A stretch of 35,779 nt of DNA from Oscillospiraceae bacterium (lineage in GTDB: Bacteria; Bacillota; Clostridia; Oscillospirales; Oscillospiraceae): positions 1 to 35,779 of the forward strand of contig JALFTG010000083.1 of the NCBI GenBank assembly GCA_022779345.1, in the 5' to 3' direction. Within the stretch, counting starts at the first letter, position 1. The number at the start of each line of letters is the position of its first letter. Made by a program: the position numbers and the translations under genes. The notes beneath the pieces are model-generated. The model was not told the origin of the DNA. It searched no databases and saw only the letters and a list, made by a program, of their open reading frames with translations. Positions 1 through 6,846 of the stretch are shown here, one piece after another.

Positions 1-1005
1 GTGTCCGTGGGAACCGGGGCGGACGGGCGGCCCGTGGCGGGATTCTACCGTCAGCGCAGCCATGATATCATCCCGGCGGAGGACTGTCTGCTCCAGAGTG
101 AACTGTCCAACCGGGTGAACCGGGCAGTGCTGGACTGGATGAAGGCCAAAGGCATCCCGGCCTACGACGAGCAGACCGGGAAAGGCGCTGTGCGCCATAT
201 TTTTACCCGTACCAACCGGGCGGGACAGGTCCAGGTCACCGTGGTGTCCGCAAAGGGCTTCGGATCCGACACCGCTTCTCTGATCTCTTTTCTCCGGGAG
301 CGGTGCCCGGAGGTGTGCGGGGTCCTGCTGAATATCAACCGGACCCGGGGCAACAGTGTTCTGGCCGGGGAGTTCTATCTGCTGTGGGGCGAGGGCACCA
401 TCACGGAAACGCTGTGCGGCTTCCCCTTCTCCATCGCGCCCCAGGCATTTTTCCAGATCAACCCGACCCAGGCGGAAAAGCTCTATGACCGGGCGGTGGA
501 ATACGCCGCGCCGGACGGGGGCACGGTACTGGACCTGTACTGCGGCACGGGCACCATTACCCTGTGCCTGTCCCGGAAGGCTGACCGTGTGATCGGGGCC
601 GAGATTGTGCCGGAAGCGGTGGAAAACGCCCGGGAGAATGCCCGGGTAAACGGCGTGGGCAACGCGGAGTTCCTCTGCGGTGACGCGGGCCAGGCGGCCG
701 CCGCCCTCCGGGACCGGGGTATCCGGCCGGACTGCGTGGTGGTGGACCCGCCCCGGAAAGGCATGTCCCCGGACACCATTCAGGCCATCACGGATATGGC
801 TCCGGAGCGCATCGTGTATGTCTCCTGCGACCCGGCCACCCTGGCCAGGGACGCCGCCCTGCTCCGGGCGTCCGGCTACCGCATCACCGCCGGCACCGCC
901 GTGGATATGTTTCCCCATACGCACCATGTGGAATCCGTCGTAAAATTCACGCGGATGCAGCCCGGTGAGGAAGAATCAATGGAGACCGGAGGTGTAGAAG
1001 TATGA
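1..1005 (+). CDS. rlmD: 23S rRNA (uracil-C5)-methyltransferase, RlmD/RumA family (5' partial)
   Basis: SAM-dependent RNA m5U methyltransferase of the TrmA/RumA family. The frame is open at the left edge, so the N-terminal TRAM domain and the first iron-sulfur cysteines lie outside the window; the Cys in IPAEDC is probably the fourth cluster ligand. Visible motifs are the SAM-binding VLDLYCGTGTITL (about residues 175-187 of this fragment), the DPPRKG motif, the catalytic Cys276 in VSCDPATLARD, and the C-terminal HHVESV with the general-base Glu. The stop overlaps the next start (ATGA at 1002-1005), implying translational coupling. Family assignment is firm. The exact uridine (U1939 versus U747, or a TrmA/RlmCD role) cannot be decided, because Firmicutes paralogues differ. 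Confidence 0.9.
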   Translation: MSVGTGADGRPVAGFYRQRSHDIIPAEDCLLQSELSNRVNRAVLDWMKAKGIPAYDEQTGKGAVRHIFTRTNRAGQVQVTVVSAKGFGSDTASLISFLRERCPEVCGVLLNINRTRGNSVLAGEFYLLWGEGTITETLCGFPFSIAPQAFFQINPTQAEKLYDRAVEYAAPDGGTVLDLYCGTGTITLCLSRKADRVIGAEIVPEAVENARENARVNGVGNAEFLCGDAGQAAAALRDRGIRPDCVVVDPPRKGMSPDTIQAITDMAPERIVYVSCDPATLARDAALLRASGYRITAGTAVDMFPHTHHVESVVKFTRMQPGEEESMETGGVEV

Positions 1006-1772
1006 CACAGGAGGAAATGAACCGTCTGGTTCCGCAGAAACTGGAAGAACTGGAAAAGCGGCACGAAATCAGGGTGCTGTTAGCGGTGGAATCAGGGAGC
1101 CGGGCATGGGGATTTGCTTCTCCGGACAGTGATTTTGATGTGCGGTTCATCTATGTTCACCGGCCGGAGTTTTATCTTCAGCTCCAGGGTTGCCGGGATG
1201 TGATCGAGGAGCCGGTTGACGATATCTGGGATGTCAGCGGCTGGGATCTGGACAAAACGCTCCGCTTGCTGCAGAAGTCAAATCCTACCCTGTTTGAGTG
1301 GCTCAATTCTCCCATTGTCTACCGGGAAACCGGCTTCAGCCAGCGCATCCAGCCCTTGCTGGGAGAGTACTTTTCCGTAAAAAGCGAGCTGTACCACTAC
1401 CTGAATACCGCCCGGCATCACATTAAAGAATATCTTCAGGGAGAGATGGTGCGGCCGAAGAAATATTTTTATGCGCTTCGGCCGATACTGGCCTGCCGCT
1501 GGGTACTGGACCGGAAAACCCCTCCCCCGGTGCTTTTTTCCGCGTTGGCAGATGCCGAATTGCCGGCCGGGCTGGTTCCTTCTGTTGACCGCCTGCTGGA
1601 TCTGAAAATAAATGGCCCGGAAAAGATGGTAATACCGCCGATCCGTGAGATCAACCGGTATCTGGATGACAGTATGGAGGAACTAACTATTGCTATGTCA
1701 CAACTGCCGGAGGAGGCGCAGCGGGATTGGGCCCCGTTGAATCAATTCTTTCTGGACGAAATCAGTCGATGA
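1002..1772 (+). CDS. RlaP-like nucleotidyltransferase domain protein
   Basis: 256-residue protein of the pol-beta superfamily, resembling the RlaP/YcgL-type predicted nucleotidyltransferases (PF10127-like). The N-terminal signature GSRAWGFASPDSDFD (residues 32-46) holds the G-S motif and the metal-binding Asp44 and Asp46. The rest is helical, with conserved-looking FEWLNSPIVY and the basic KKYFYALRPILACRW segment. The start overlaps the methyltransferase stop by four bases (ATGA). An AGGAGG-like Shine-Dalgarno is not obvious, so coupling is likely. Members of this family have been linked to RNA-repair gene neighbourhoods; here the partner is an rRNA methyltransferase. Substrate is unknown, and the functional link to RNA is inference. 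Confidence 0.8.
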   Translation: MTQEEMNRLVPQKLEELEKRHEIRVLLAVESGSRAWGFASPDSDFDVRFIYVHRPEFYLQLQGCRDVIEEPVDDIWDVSGWDLDKTLRLLQKSNPTLFEWLNSPIVYRETGFSQRIQPLLGEYFSVKSELYHYLNTARHHIKEYLQGEMVRPKKYFYALRPILACRWVLDRKTPPPVLFSALADAELPAGLVPSVDRLLDLKINGPEKMVIPPIREINRYLDDSMEELTIAMSQLPEEAQRDWAPLNQFFLDEISR

Positions 1773-1907
1773 TCCCCGCCGGGATGCACTTTTTTCAGGC
1801 TGTACAGATCAAAAGACACCAATTATCCGCTGTATACCGGCATTTTTGAACTGGAGTAAGCCGCCTGCACGCTTTTTGGGTTTTTCCGAAAAAATTACAA
1901 AAAAGGC

Positions 1908-1936
1908 TTGAACAAGCGGCAGGAATATGATAAGAT
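1908..1936 (+). promoter_or_regulatory. Predicted sigma-A promoter of secG
   Basis: TTGAAC at 1908-1913 and TAAGAT at 1931-1936 with a 17-base spacer, about 40 bases before the secG start. The rest of the 205-base gap from 1773 to 1977 shows no gene and no clear terminator for the upstream pair. Confidence 0.6.
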
Positions 1937-1977
1937 ACTATGCGTTCAAAATGCTTATACGAAAGGATTGAATATAC

Positions 1978-2208
1978 ATGCTGCAGCTGATCCTGACCAT
2001 TCTCCAGGTTATTTCCGGTATTGCCGTGACCGTTGTCGTGCTGATGCAGTCCGGTAAGTCCGCCGGTCTGTCCGGTGCAATCTCCGGCGGCGCTGACACC
2101 TTTATGTCCGCTGGCAAGGCCAAAACGCTGGATGCCACCCTGGCAAAGCTGACCAAATGGTTTGCCCTGGCATTCGTCCTGCTGACCCTGATCCTGAACC
2201 TGATCTGA
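1978..2208 (+). CDS. secG: Preprotein translocase subunit SecG
   Basis: 76-residue membrane protein of the SecYEG channel, a normal length for Firmicutes SecG. Two transmembrane segments (about residues 3-22 and 54-74) flank the family's conserved loop: VLMQSGKSAGLSGAISGGADTFM carries the typical LLQ-GK-G-lsGaisGG-etff pattern. AAAGGA at 1962-1967 precedes the ATG. It is a single-gene unit with its own promoter and a strong terminator directly downstream. In many Firmicutes rnr, smpB and tmRNA follow secG; here bioY does. Confidence 0.93.
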   Translation: MLQLILTILQVISGIAVTVVVLMQSGKSAGLSGAISGGADTFMSAGKAKTLDATLAKLTKWFALAFVLLTLILNLI

Positions 2209-2215
2209 CTTGTAC

Positions 2216-2245
2216 AAAAACGCCGCACGATTGTGCGGCGTTTTT
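2216..2245 (+). terminator. Intrinsic terminator after secG
   Basis: Perfect 8-bp stem CGCCGCAC (2221-2228) / GTGCGGCG (2233-2240) with a 4-base loop, extended by an A5/T5 pairing and followed by a T tract. Confidence 0.9.
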
Positions 2246-2280
2246 CTTGTTTCGATTGTCACCCTTATATGATTTTTTAG

Positions 2281-2308
2281 TTGACATTTTACGGAGCTGT
2301 GGTATGAT
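2281..2308 (+). promoter_or_regulatory. Predicted sigma-A promoter of bioY-birA
   Basis: TTGACA at 2281-2286 and TATGAT at 2303-2308, 16-base spacer, about 30 bases before the bioY start. BirA is encoded downstream with a DNA-binding domain, so repression here is expected, but I see no clear two-armed BirA palindrome around the promoter. Confidence 0.75.
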
Positions 2309-2338
2309 CAGAACATCAAAAAATTGGAGGGATTCAAT

Positions 2339-2887
2339 ATGGAAACGACAAAACCTGTATTTACCATCCGGGAGATCGCCTATGTAGGCATTTTTGCGGC
2401 ATTGATCGCCATCTGCTCCTGGATTTCCATTCCTACGCCCTGGGATATCGCGTTTACGCTCCAGACCTTCGCTGTCTGCGTTGTGGTTGGGCTGCTGGGC
2501 ATGAAGCTGGGAACGATCACGGTTTGTATCTATATTCTGGTGGGTCTGGTGGGTCTGCCTGTGTTTTCCGGGTTCCGGGCCGGCGTGGGGACCCTGATGG
2601 GGGCTACCGGGGGCTATATCATCGGCTTTGTGTTCATGGCCCTGGTCACTGGCGGGATTATCCGGAAGCAGGGCCGGAGTGTTCCGGTGCTGGCCGCTGC
2701 CATGATCGTGGGACTTGCGGTATGCTACCTGTTCGGCACCGTCTGGTTTGTGGCAGTATATACCGGCGGAATGGGCTTCGGTGCTGCGCTGATGATGTGT
2801 GTGGTGCCCTACATCATTCCGGATCTGGTGAAGATCGCCCTGGCCATTTTGCTGGTGTGGCGGCTGTATCCGCATATGAAGCTGTGA
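2339..2887 (+). CDS. bioY: BioY biotin transporter S component
   Basis: 182-residue membrane protein, the substrate-binding S component of an energy-coupling-factor biotin transporter. About six hydrophobic segments are visible. The family signature region FSGFRAGVGTLMGATGGYIIGF (around residues 75-96) matches the BioY F-GG-G-L-GPTGGYL-GF motif, although P is replaced by A in GATGGY. The start is ATG 2339, because GGAGG at 2326-2330 sits 8 bases upstream; an earlier in-frame TTG overlaps that Shine-Dalgarno. It is followed closely by birA, a classical uptake/ligase pairing. No EcfA/EcfT genes are nearby, so it probably uses a shared module or works alone. Confidence 0.92.
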   Translation: METTKPVFTIREIAYVGIFAALIAICSWISIPTPWDIAFTLQTFAVCVVVGLLGMKLGTITVCIYILVGLVGLPVFSGFRAGVGTLMGATGGYIIGFVFMALVTGGIIRKQGRSVPVLAAAMIVGLAVCYLFGTVWFVAVYTGGMGFGAALMMCVVPYIIPDLVKIALAILLVWRLYPHMKL

Positions 2888-2897
2888 GGTGACCGGA

Positions 2898-3902
2898 ATG
2901 GCATTGAAAGATCGGGTGCTGTCCCTGTTGGAGGAAAACCGGGGCAGTTATCTGTCCGGTGAGGAGATTGCCCGGCAGCTGGGGGTCAGTCGTAACTCCG
3001 TCTGGAAAGCGGTGCGCCAGCTCCAGAGCGAGGGCCACGGAATCGACGGCGTGACCAACCGGGGATATGCCCTGCGGGCAGACAGCGGCGTGGTGTCTGT
3101 ACCGGGCATCATGAAATATCTGCGGCACAGAGACCTGGCATTGTCCGTATATCCCACGGTCACTTCCACCAACACACTATTAAAACAGGCTGCTGAAGAT
3201 GGTACTCCCGAGGGGACGGTCTTTGTGGCCGAGGAGCAGACCGCCGGGCGGGGCCGTCTGGGCCGGAGTTTCTACTCCCCTGCCGGAACCGGCATCTATT
3301 TCAGCATTCTTCTGCGGCCCCGGATGCCTGCGTCCGAGAGCCTGCTCATTACCACCGGTGCCGCTGTGGCCTGCGCCCAGGCGCTGGAGACTGTGTCCGG
3401 GGTGGAAACCCAGATCAAATGGGTGAACGACATCTATGCCGGCGGAAAAAAGGTGTGCGGTATTCTGACAGAGGCCTCCATGGATCTGGAGAGCGGCGGA
3501 CTGCACTACGCGGTACTGGGCATCGGTGTGAATCTCCTGAAACCGGACGGCGACTTTCCTGAGGATATCCGGGACAAGGCCGGTGCCCTGTTTTCCGATG
3601 ACCGGGACGGGGATATCCGCTGCCGCATCGTGGCAGAGGTGCTGGACCGGTTTCTGGACCTGTATGCACATCTCACGGAAAAGCGCTTTCTGGAGGAATA
3701 CCGCCGCCGCTCCATGCTCACCGGGCAGAGCGTGGATGTGCTCCGGGGCGGGACGGTCACGCCCGCCGTGGTGGAGGGAATCGACGATGCGTTTGCCCTG
3801 ATCGTCCGGTATGCCGACGGCCGGGTGGAACATCTGGGGTCCGGGGATGTTTCGGTCCGGAAAAATCCGGCAGAATCGCCAAAATTCCACGGAGAAATTT
3901 GA
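2898..3902 (+). CDS. birA: Bifunctional biotin--protein ligase / biotin operon repressor BirA
   Basis: 334-residue protein that activates biotin to biotinyl-AMP and attaches it to carboxylase carrier proteins. Residues about 5-60 form a winged helix-turn-helix (LSGEEIARQLGVSRNSVWKAV), so this is the regulatory class. The ligase core follows, with the biotinyl-AMP loop GRGRLGRSFYSP (residues 117-128), the KWVNDIY motif (normally KWPNDI), and a C-terminal SH3-like domain. ATG 2898 is chosen because GAGGTG at 2886-2891 is well spaced; an in-frame GTG at 2889 lies inside that Shine-Dalgarno. It is co-transcribed with bioY (10-base gap). It probably represses the bioY promoter when biotin is plentiful. 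Confidence 0.94.
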   Translation: MALKDRVLSLLEENRGSYLSGEEIARQLGVSRNSVWKAVRQLQSEGHGIDGVTNRGYALRADSGVVSVPGIMKYLRHRDLALSVYPTVTSTNTLLKQAAEDGTPEGTVFVAEEQTAGRGRLGRSFYSPAGTGIYFSILLRPRMPASESLLITTGAAVACAQALETVSGVETQIKWVNDIYAGGKKVCGILTEASMDLESGGLHYAVLGIGVNLLKPDGDFPEDIRDKAGALFSDDRDGDIRCRIVAEVLDRFLDLYAHLTEKRFLEEYRRRSMLTGQSVDVLRGGTVTPAVVEGIDDAFALIVRYADGRVEHLGSGDVSVRKNPAESPKFHGEI

Positions 3903-3910
3903 AATTCAGA

Positions 3911-3939
3911 TTGACAAGGACGAGCCAGTGTGGTAATCT
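3911..3939 (+). promoter_or_regulatory. Strong predicted promoter of rplU-rpmA
   Basis: Consensus TTGACA (3911-3916), 17-base spacer, TAATCT (3934-3939). Transcription should start near 3946, giving a leader of about 70 bases before rplU. Confidence 0.8.
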
Positions 3940-3945
3940 ATTAAG

Positions 3946-4016
3946 GCCGCATTGAGCAGGTTTATCAAGAAGAATCCCTTCACCTGCGAGAGCGAGACCT
4001 GCAGAAAGGAAGATAT
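3946..4016 (+). ncRNA. Probable ribosomal protein L21 leader (autoregulatory 5' UTR)
   Basis: The leader between the predicted transcription start and rplU contains GCAGGT (3956-3961) and two copies of its complement ACCTGC (3982-3987 and 3997-4002). Two mutually exclusive hairpins are therefore possible, the second ending just before the Shine-Dalgarno (AAAGGA, 4005-4010). Firmicutes rplU operons are known to carry an L21 leader RNA. Assignment to that family rests on position and this pairing only. Confidence 0.5.
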
Positions 4017-4337
4017 GTGACAGTGAAACATGCGATTATCGAGACCGGCGGTAAGCAGTACCGTGTGGCTGAGGGCGATGTCCTCTTCATTGAGAAGCTG
4101 GATGTTGCCGCTGGCGACACCGTGAAGTTTGACCGCGTTCTGGCTGTGATCGACGAGGACAGCACCAAGTTCGGCACTCCTGTTGTCGAGGGCGCTTCCG
4201 TCTCCGCCAATGTGGTCAAGAACGGCCGCGGCAAGAAGATCCGCGTCTTCAAGATGAAGCCCAAAAAAGGCTATCGCCGCACCCAGGGCCACAGACAGCC
4301 CTACACCAAGGTCCAAATCGAGACCATCAACGCTTAA
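4017..4337 (+). CDS. rplU: 50S ribosomal protein L21
   Basis: 106-residue L21, a 23S rRNA-binding protein of the large subunit. The N-terminal [17 protein letters not shown] and the C-terminal [21 protein letters not shown] are family hallmarks. I take GTG 4017 because AAAGGA (4005-4010) is 6 bases away; a second in-frame GTG at 4023 would give a start closer to typical L21 proteins but with 12-base spacing. It is followed 38 bases later by rpmA, with no prp/ysxB protease gene between as found in many Firmicutes. Confidence 0.96.
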   Translation: MTVKHAIIETGGKQYRVAEGDVLFIEKLDVAAGDTVKFDRVLAVIDEDSTKFGTPVVEGASVSANVVKNGRGKKIRVFKMKPKKGYRRTQGHRQPYTKVQIETINA

Positions 4338-4375
4338 TCAAGTTCCCAACTACCAGACACATGGAGGTGTAAAGC

Positions 4376-4636
4376 ATGGCTCATAAAAAAGGTATGGGTT
4401 CCACCAAGAACGGCCGTGACAGCGAGTCTAAGCGTCTTGGTCCCAAGAAGGCCGACGGTCAGCATGTCCTGGCCGGCAACATCCTTGTCAGACAGCGCGG
4501 AACGAAGATCCATCCGGGCACCAATGTGGGCAAGGGCAGCGATGACACCCTGTACGCAAAGGTTGACGGCGTCGTCAAGTTCGAGCGCATGGGCAAGGAT
4601 CGCAAGAAGGTCTCTGTTTACGAGATCACACAGTAA
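4376..4636 (+). CDS. rpmA: 50S ribosomal protein L27 (non-extended N-terminus)
   Basis: 86-residue L27, whose N-terminus reaches toward the peptidyl-transferase centre. The sequence [22 protein letters not shown] begins directly with the mature form. Many Firmicutes instead encode an N-terminal extension (LDLQFF-A type) removed by the Prp protease; here it is absent, matching the missing prp gene. GGAGGTG at 4363-4369 sets the ATG. It is co-transcribed with rplU and closed by a perfect terminator. Confidence 0.97.
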   Translation: MAHKKGMGSTKNGRDSESKRLGPKKADGQHVLAGNILVRQRGTKIHPGTNVGKGSDDTLYAKVDGVVKFERMGKDRKKVSVYEITQ

Positions 4637-4645
4637 TGTCTTCGG

Positions 4646-4677
4646 CGGACAGGTCTGATCAGGACCTGTCCGTTTTT
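4646..4677 (+). terminator. Intrinsic terminator after rpmA
   Basis: Perfect 10-bp stem CGGACAGGTC (4646-4655) / GACCTGTCCG (4663-4672), 7-base loop, then T5. Confidence 0.92.
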
Positions 4678-4715
4678 CTTACGGTATGAGAAAACGGAAA
4701 ATGGGGTAAAAGAAG

Positions 4716-5378
4716 ATGAAACGATTTCTTTCACTTTTTCTCAGTGCTTCCCTGCTGCTGGGGATGCTGACCGCCTGCGGCGGCGGGACTACTGGGGAAC
4801 CCCAGACCGATGACACCCCGGAAGCCGTTTCCGGGTTTACCCCGGGCACCACGGAGGGCACTACCTATACCAGCAGTTTCTCCGGCCTTACCTTCTCCGC
4901 TCCTGAGGACTGGATCTTCGCAACGCAGGAAGAGATGGATGAGATGATGGGTGCTGGTTTTGACACCGTCTCCGAAGAACTGGACATCAGCGAGATGCCC
5001 CGGAAGTATGCGGAACTGCGTACCATCTATGAGGTTGTCGCCTATGCGCCGGATGATTCCGGCAATGTACTGATCATGTACGAAAATCTCGGGTTGATCC
5101 CCGGCGGATTGAGCATGACGGAGGACGATTACGCCGACTCCATCCGTGCCCAGTTGGAACAGCTGGAGAGCTACGATTACGATGTCAGCCAGGAGACCTT
5201 CCACTCGGAACTGGCGGGAAAGACTTTTACGGTTCTCTCTGCCGCGTCTGACGGCATCAACCAGGACTACTATCTGCTGAAGATCGGCTCCTATATGCTG
5301 TGCGTGATCTTCACCAATGGGGTGTACCCCGCCGCCAGCGGACTGACGGAGTATTTCTCCGGGGCGGAGGCAGACTAA
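4716..5378 (+). CDS. Secreted lipoprotein of unknown function
   Basis: 220-residue protein with a lipoprotein signal: basic MKR, hydrophobic core, and lipobox L-T-A-C with the lipidated Cys21. A flexible G/T/P-rich linker to about residue 50 follows. The remaining domain begins YTSSFSGLTFSAPEDWIFATQEEM, a pattern reminiscent of PsbP/DUF1795-like domains (short beta strands, W after PEDW), but I cannot assign it. The Shine-Dalgarno is weak. No promoter fits in the 38 bases after the rpmA terminator, so expression may depend on read-through or an unrecognised promoter. It lies between rpmA and obgE, which are usually adjacent. Confidence 0.8.
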   Translation: MKRFLSLFLSASLLLGMLTACGGGTTGEPQTDDTPEAVSGFTPGTTEGTTYTSSFSGLTFSAPEDWIFATQEEMDEMMGAGFDTVSEELDISEMPRKYAELRTIYEVVAYAPDDSGNVLIMYENLGLIPGGLSMTEDDYADSIRAQLEQLESYDYDVSQETFHSELAGKTFTVLSAASDGINQDYYLLKIGSYMLCVIFTNGVYPAASGLTEYFSGAEAD

Positions 5379-5400
5379 ACAGAACTCAAAAGGAGGAGCT

Positions 5401-6684
5401 ATGGCTTCATCATTTGTTGATAAAGTGACCATCACCGTCACCGCCGGGAAAGGCGGCAACGGTGCGGTGGCATTCCACCGGGAGAAATATGTGGCAGCCG
5501 GCGGCCCGGACGGGGGCGACGGCGGTAAAGGCGGAGATGTGGTCTTCCGGGTGGATGACAATATGTCCACCCTGATGGACTTCCGCTACAAGAGAAAATA
5601 TGTGGCGGCCAACGGCGCCGACGGTCAGGGCAAGCGGTGTGCCGGTCGGGGCGGCGAGACGCTGATTGTCCGGGTCCCCCGGGGCACGGTCATCCGGGAC
5701 AAGGAGTCCGGCGCTGTCATGCACGATATGTCTGACGGCAAGGACTGGGTCGTGGCCAAGGGCGGCCGCGGCGGCTGGGGCAACAAGCATTTCGCCACCC
5801 CCACCCGGCAGGTTCCCCGCTTTGCCAAACCCGGGCTGCCCGGTGAAAGTCGGGAAGTGATCCTGGAACTGAAACTGCTGGCGGATGTGGGCCTGGTAGG
5901 CTTCCCCAATGTGGGCAAATCCACATTGCTGTCCGTGGTGACCAATGCCCATCCCAAGATCGCAAACTACCACTTCACCACCCTGTACCCCAATCTGGGC
6001 GTGGTGTATGTGACGGAGGGCGTGTCCTTCGTTATGGCGGATATCCCCGGCATCATTGAGGGCGCCAGCGGCGGCGCAGGACTGGGACATGACTTCCTGC
6101 GGCACATTGACCGGTGCCGCCTGCTGCTGCACATCGTGGATGTGTCCGGCAGCGAGGGCCGGGACCCGGTGGAGGATTTTGATGCTATCAATGAGGAACT
6201 GCGGCAGTACTCCGACTTTCTGGCGGACCGTCCCCAGATCGTGGTGGCCAACAAGTGCGACCTGCTGGGAGATGACCGGGAGAATCTGGACCGGCTGCGC
6301 GCCCATGTGGAGGCGCTGGGCTACGAGTTTTATGAGATGTCCGCCGCCGCCCATCAGGGAACCCAGGAACTCATGCGGGTCACCGCCGGAAAACTGGCGA
6401 ACCTCCCCCCTGTCATCACCTTTGAGCCGGACTATGTTCCCCCTGCCCCGGACGCCGTGGGCGCCGAGGATGTGATCATCCATCAGTTTGGGGATGTGTG
6501 GACTGTGGACGGTGCCTGGATCGACCGGCTGGTGGAGACGGTGAACTTCTCCGATTACGAGAGCCGCATCTACTTCGACCGCATGATGCGGGAGGCCCAC
6601 ATTTTCGAGCGTATGGAAGAAATGGGCGTCAAGGACGGCGACACTGTCTGCCTGGGCGACCTGGAATTTGAATATCAGCACTGA
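5401..6684 (+). CDS. obgE: GTPase ObgE/CgtA
   Basis: 427-residue Obg GTPase involved in 50S assembly and stress/sporulation control. All three domains are present. The glycine-rich Obg fold covers residues 1-158 (KVTITVTAGKGGNGAVAFHREK, GGRGGWGNKHF). The G domain has the P-loop GFPNVGKS (167-174), DIPG, and NKCD (284-287). A C-terminal OCT domain starts near residue 345 and ends YESRIYFDRMMREAHIFERMEEMGVKDGDTV. AAGGAGG just before the ATG gives strong initiation. Proximity to rplU-rpmA is the usual arrangement, though a lipoprotein gene intervenes here. Confidence 0.97.
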   Translation: MASSFVDKVTITVTAGKGGNGAVAFHREKYVAAGGPDGGDGGKGGDVVFRVDDNMSTLMDFRYKRKYVAANGADGQGKRCAGRGGETLIVRVPRGTVIRDKESGAVMHDMSDGKDWVVAKGGRGGWGNKHFATPTRQVPRFAKPGLPGESREVILELKLLADVGLVGFPNVGKSTLLSVVTNAHPKIANYHFTTLYPNLGVVYVTEGVSFVMADIPGIIEGASGGAGLGHDFLRHIDRCRLLLHIVDVSGSEGRDPVEDFDAINEELRQYSDFLADRPQIVVANKCDLLGDDRENLDRLRAHVEALGYEFYEMSAAAHQGTQELMRVTAGKLANLPPVITFEPDYVPPAPDAVGAEDVIIHQFGDVWTVDGAWIDRLVETVNFSDYESRIYFDRMMREAHIFERMEEMGVKDGDTVCLGDLEFEYQH

Positions 6685-6688
6685 CATG

Positions 6689-6719
6689 AGCGCCGGATCC
6701 CTATGATCCGGCGCTGTTT
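6689..6719 (+). terminator. Intrinsic terminator after obgE
   Basis: Perfect 11-bp stem AGCGCCGGATC (6689-6699) / GATCCGGCGCT (6705-6715), 5-base loop, followed by GTTTTG. The same arm sequence recurs in the terminator at 9010-9044. Confidence 0.88.
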
Positions 6720-6782
6720 TGTCTTTGTATGGGTGTGTCCGCAGGAAAAAGACAAAAGATGATCGGTTTCCCCCTTTGTGCC

Positions 6783-6811
6783 TTGTATTTAAACTTGCTT
6801 GATGATAAAAT
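6783..6811 (+). promoter_or_regulatory. Predicted promoter of the SLH-phosphatase gene
   Basis: TTGTAT (6783-6788), 17-base spacer, extended -10 TGATAAAAT (TG at 6803-6804, TAAAAT 6806-6811). Confidence 0.75.
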
Positions 6812-6846
6812 AACAATATCAAAATCAAAAGAAAGGATATGAAGTG

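Noticed and set aside
2250..2338. BirA operator at the bioY promoter
   Set aside because: BirA carries a DNA-binding domain, but I could not find a clear two-armed palindrome overlapping the promoter.
4338..4375. A frameshifted or tiny prp gene between rplU and rpmA
   Set aside because: Only 38 bases are present, too short for any remnant, and L27 has no cleavable extension.
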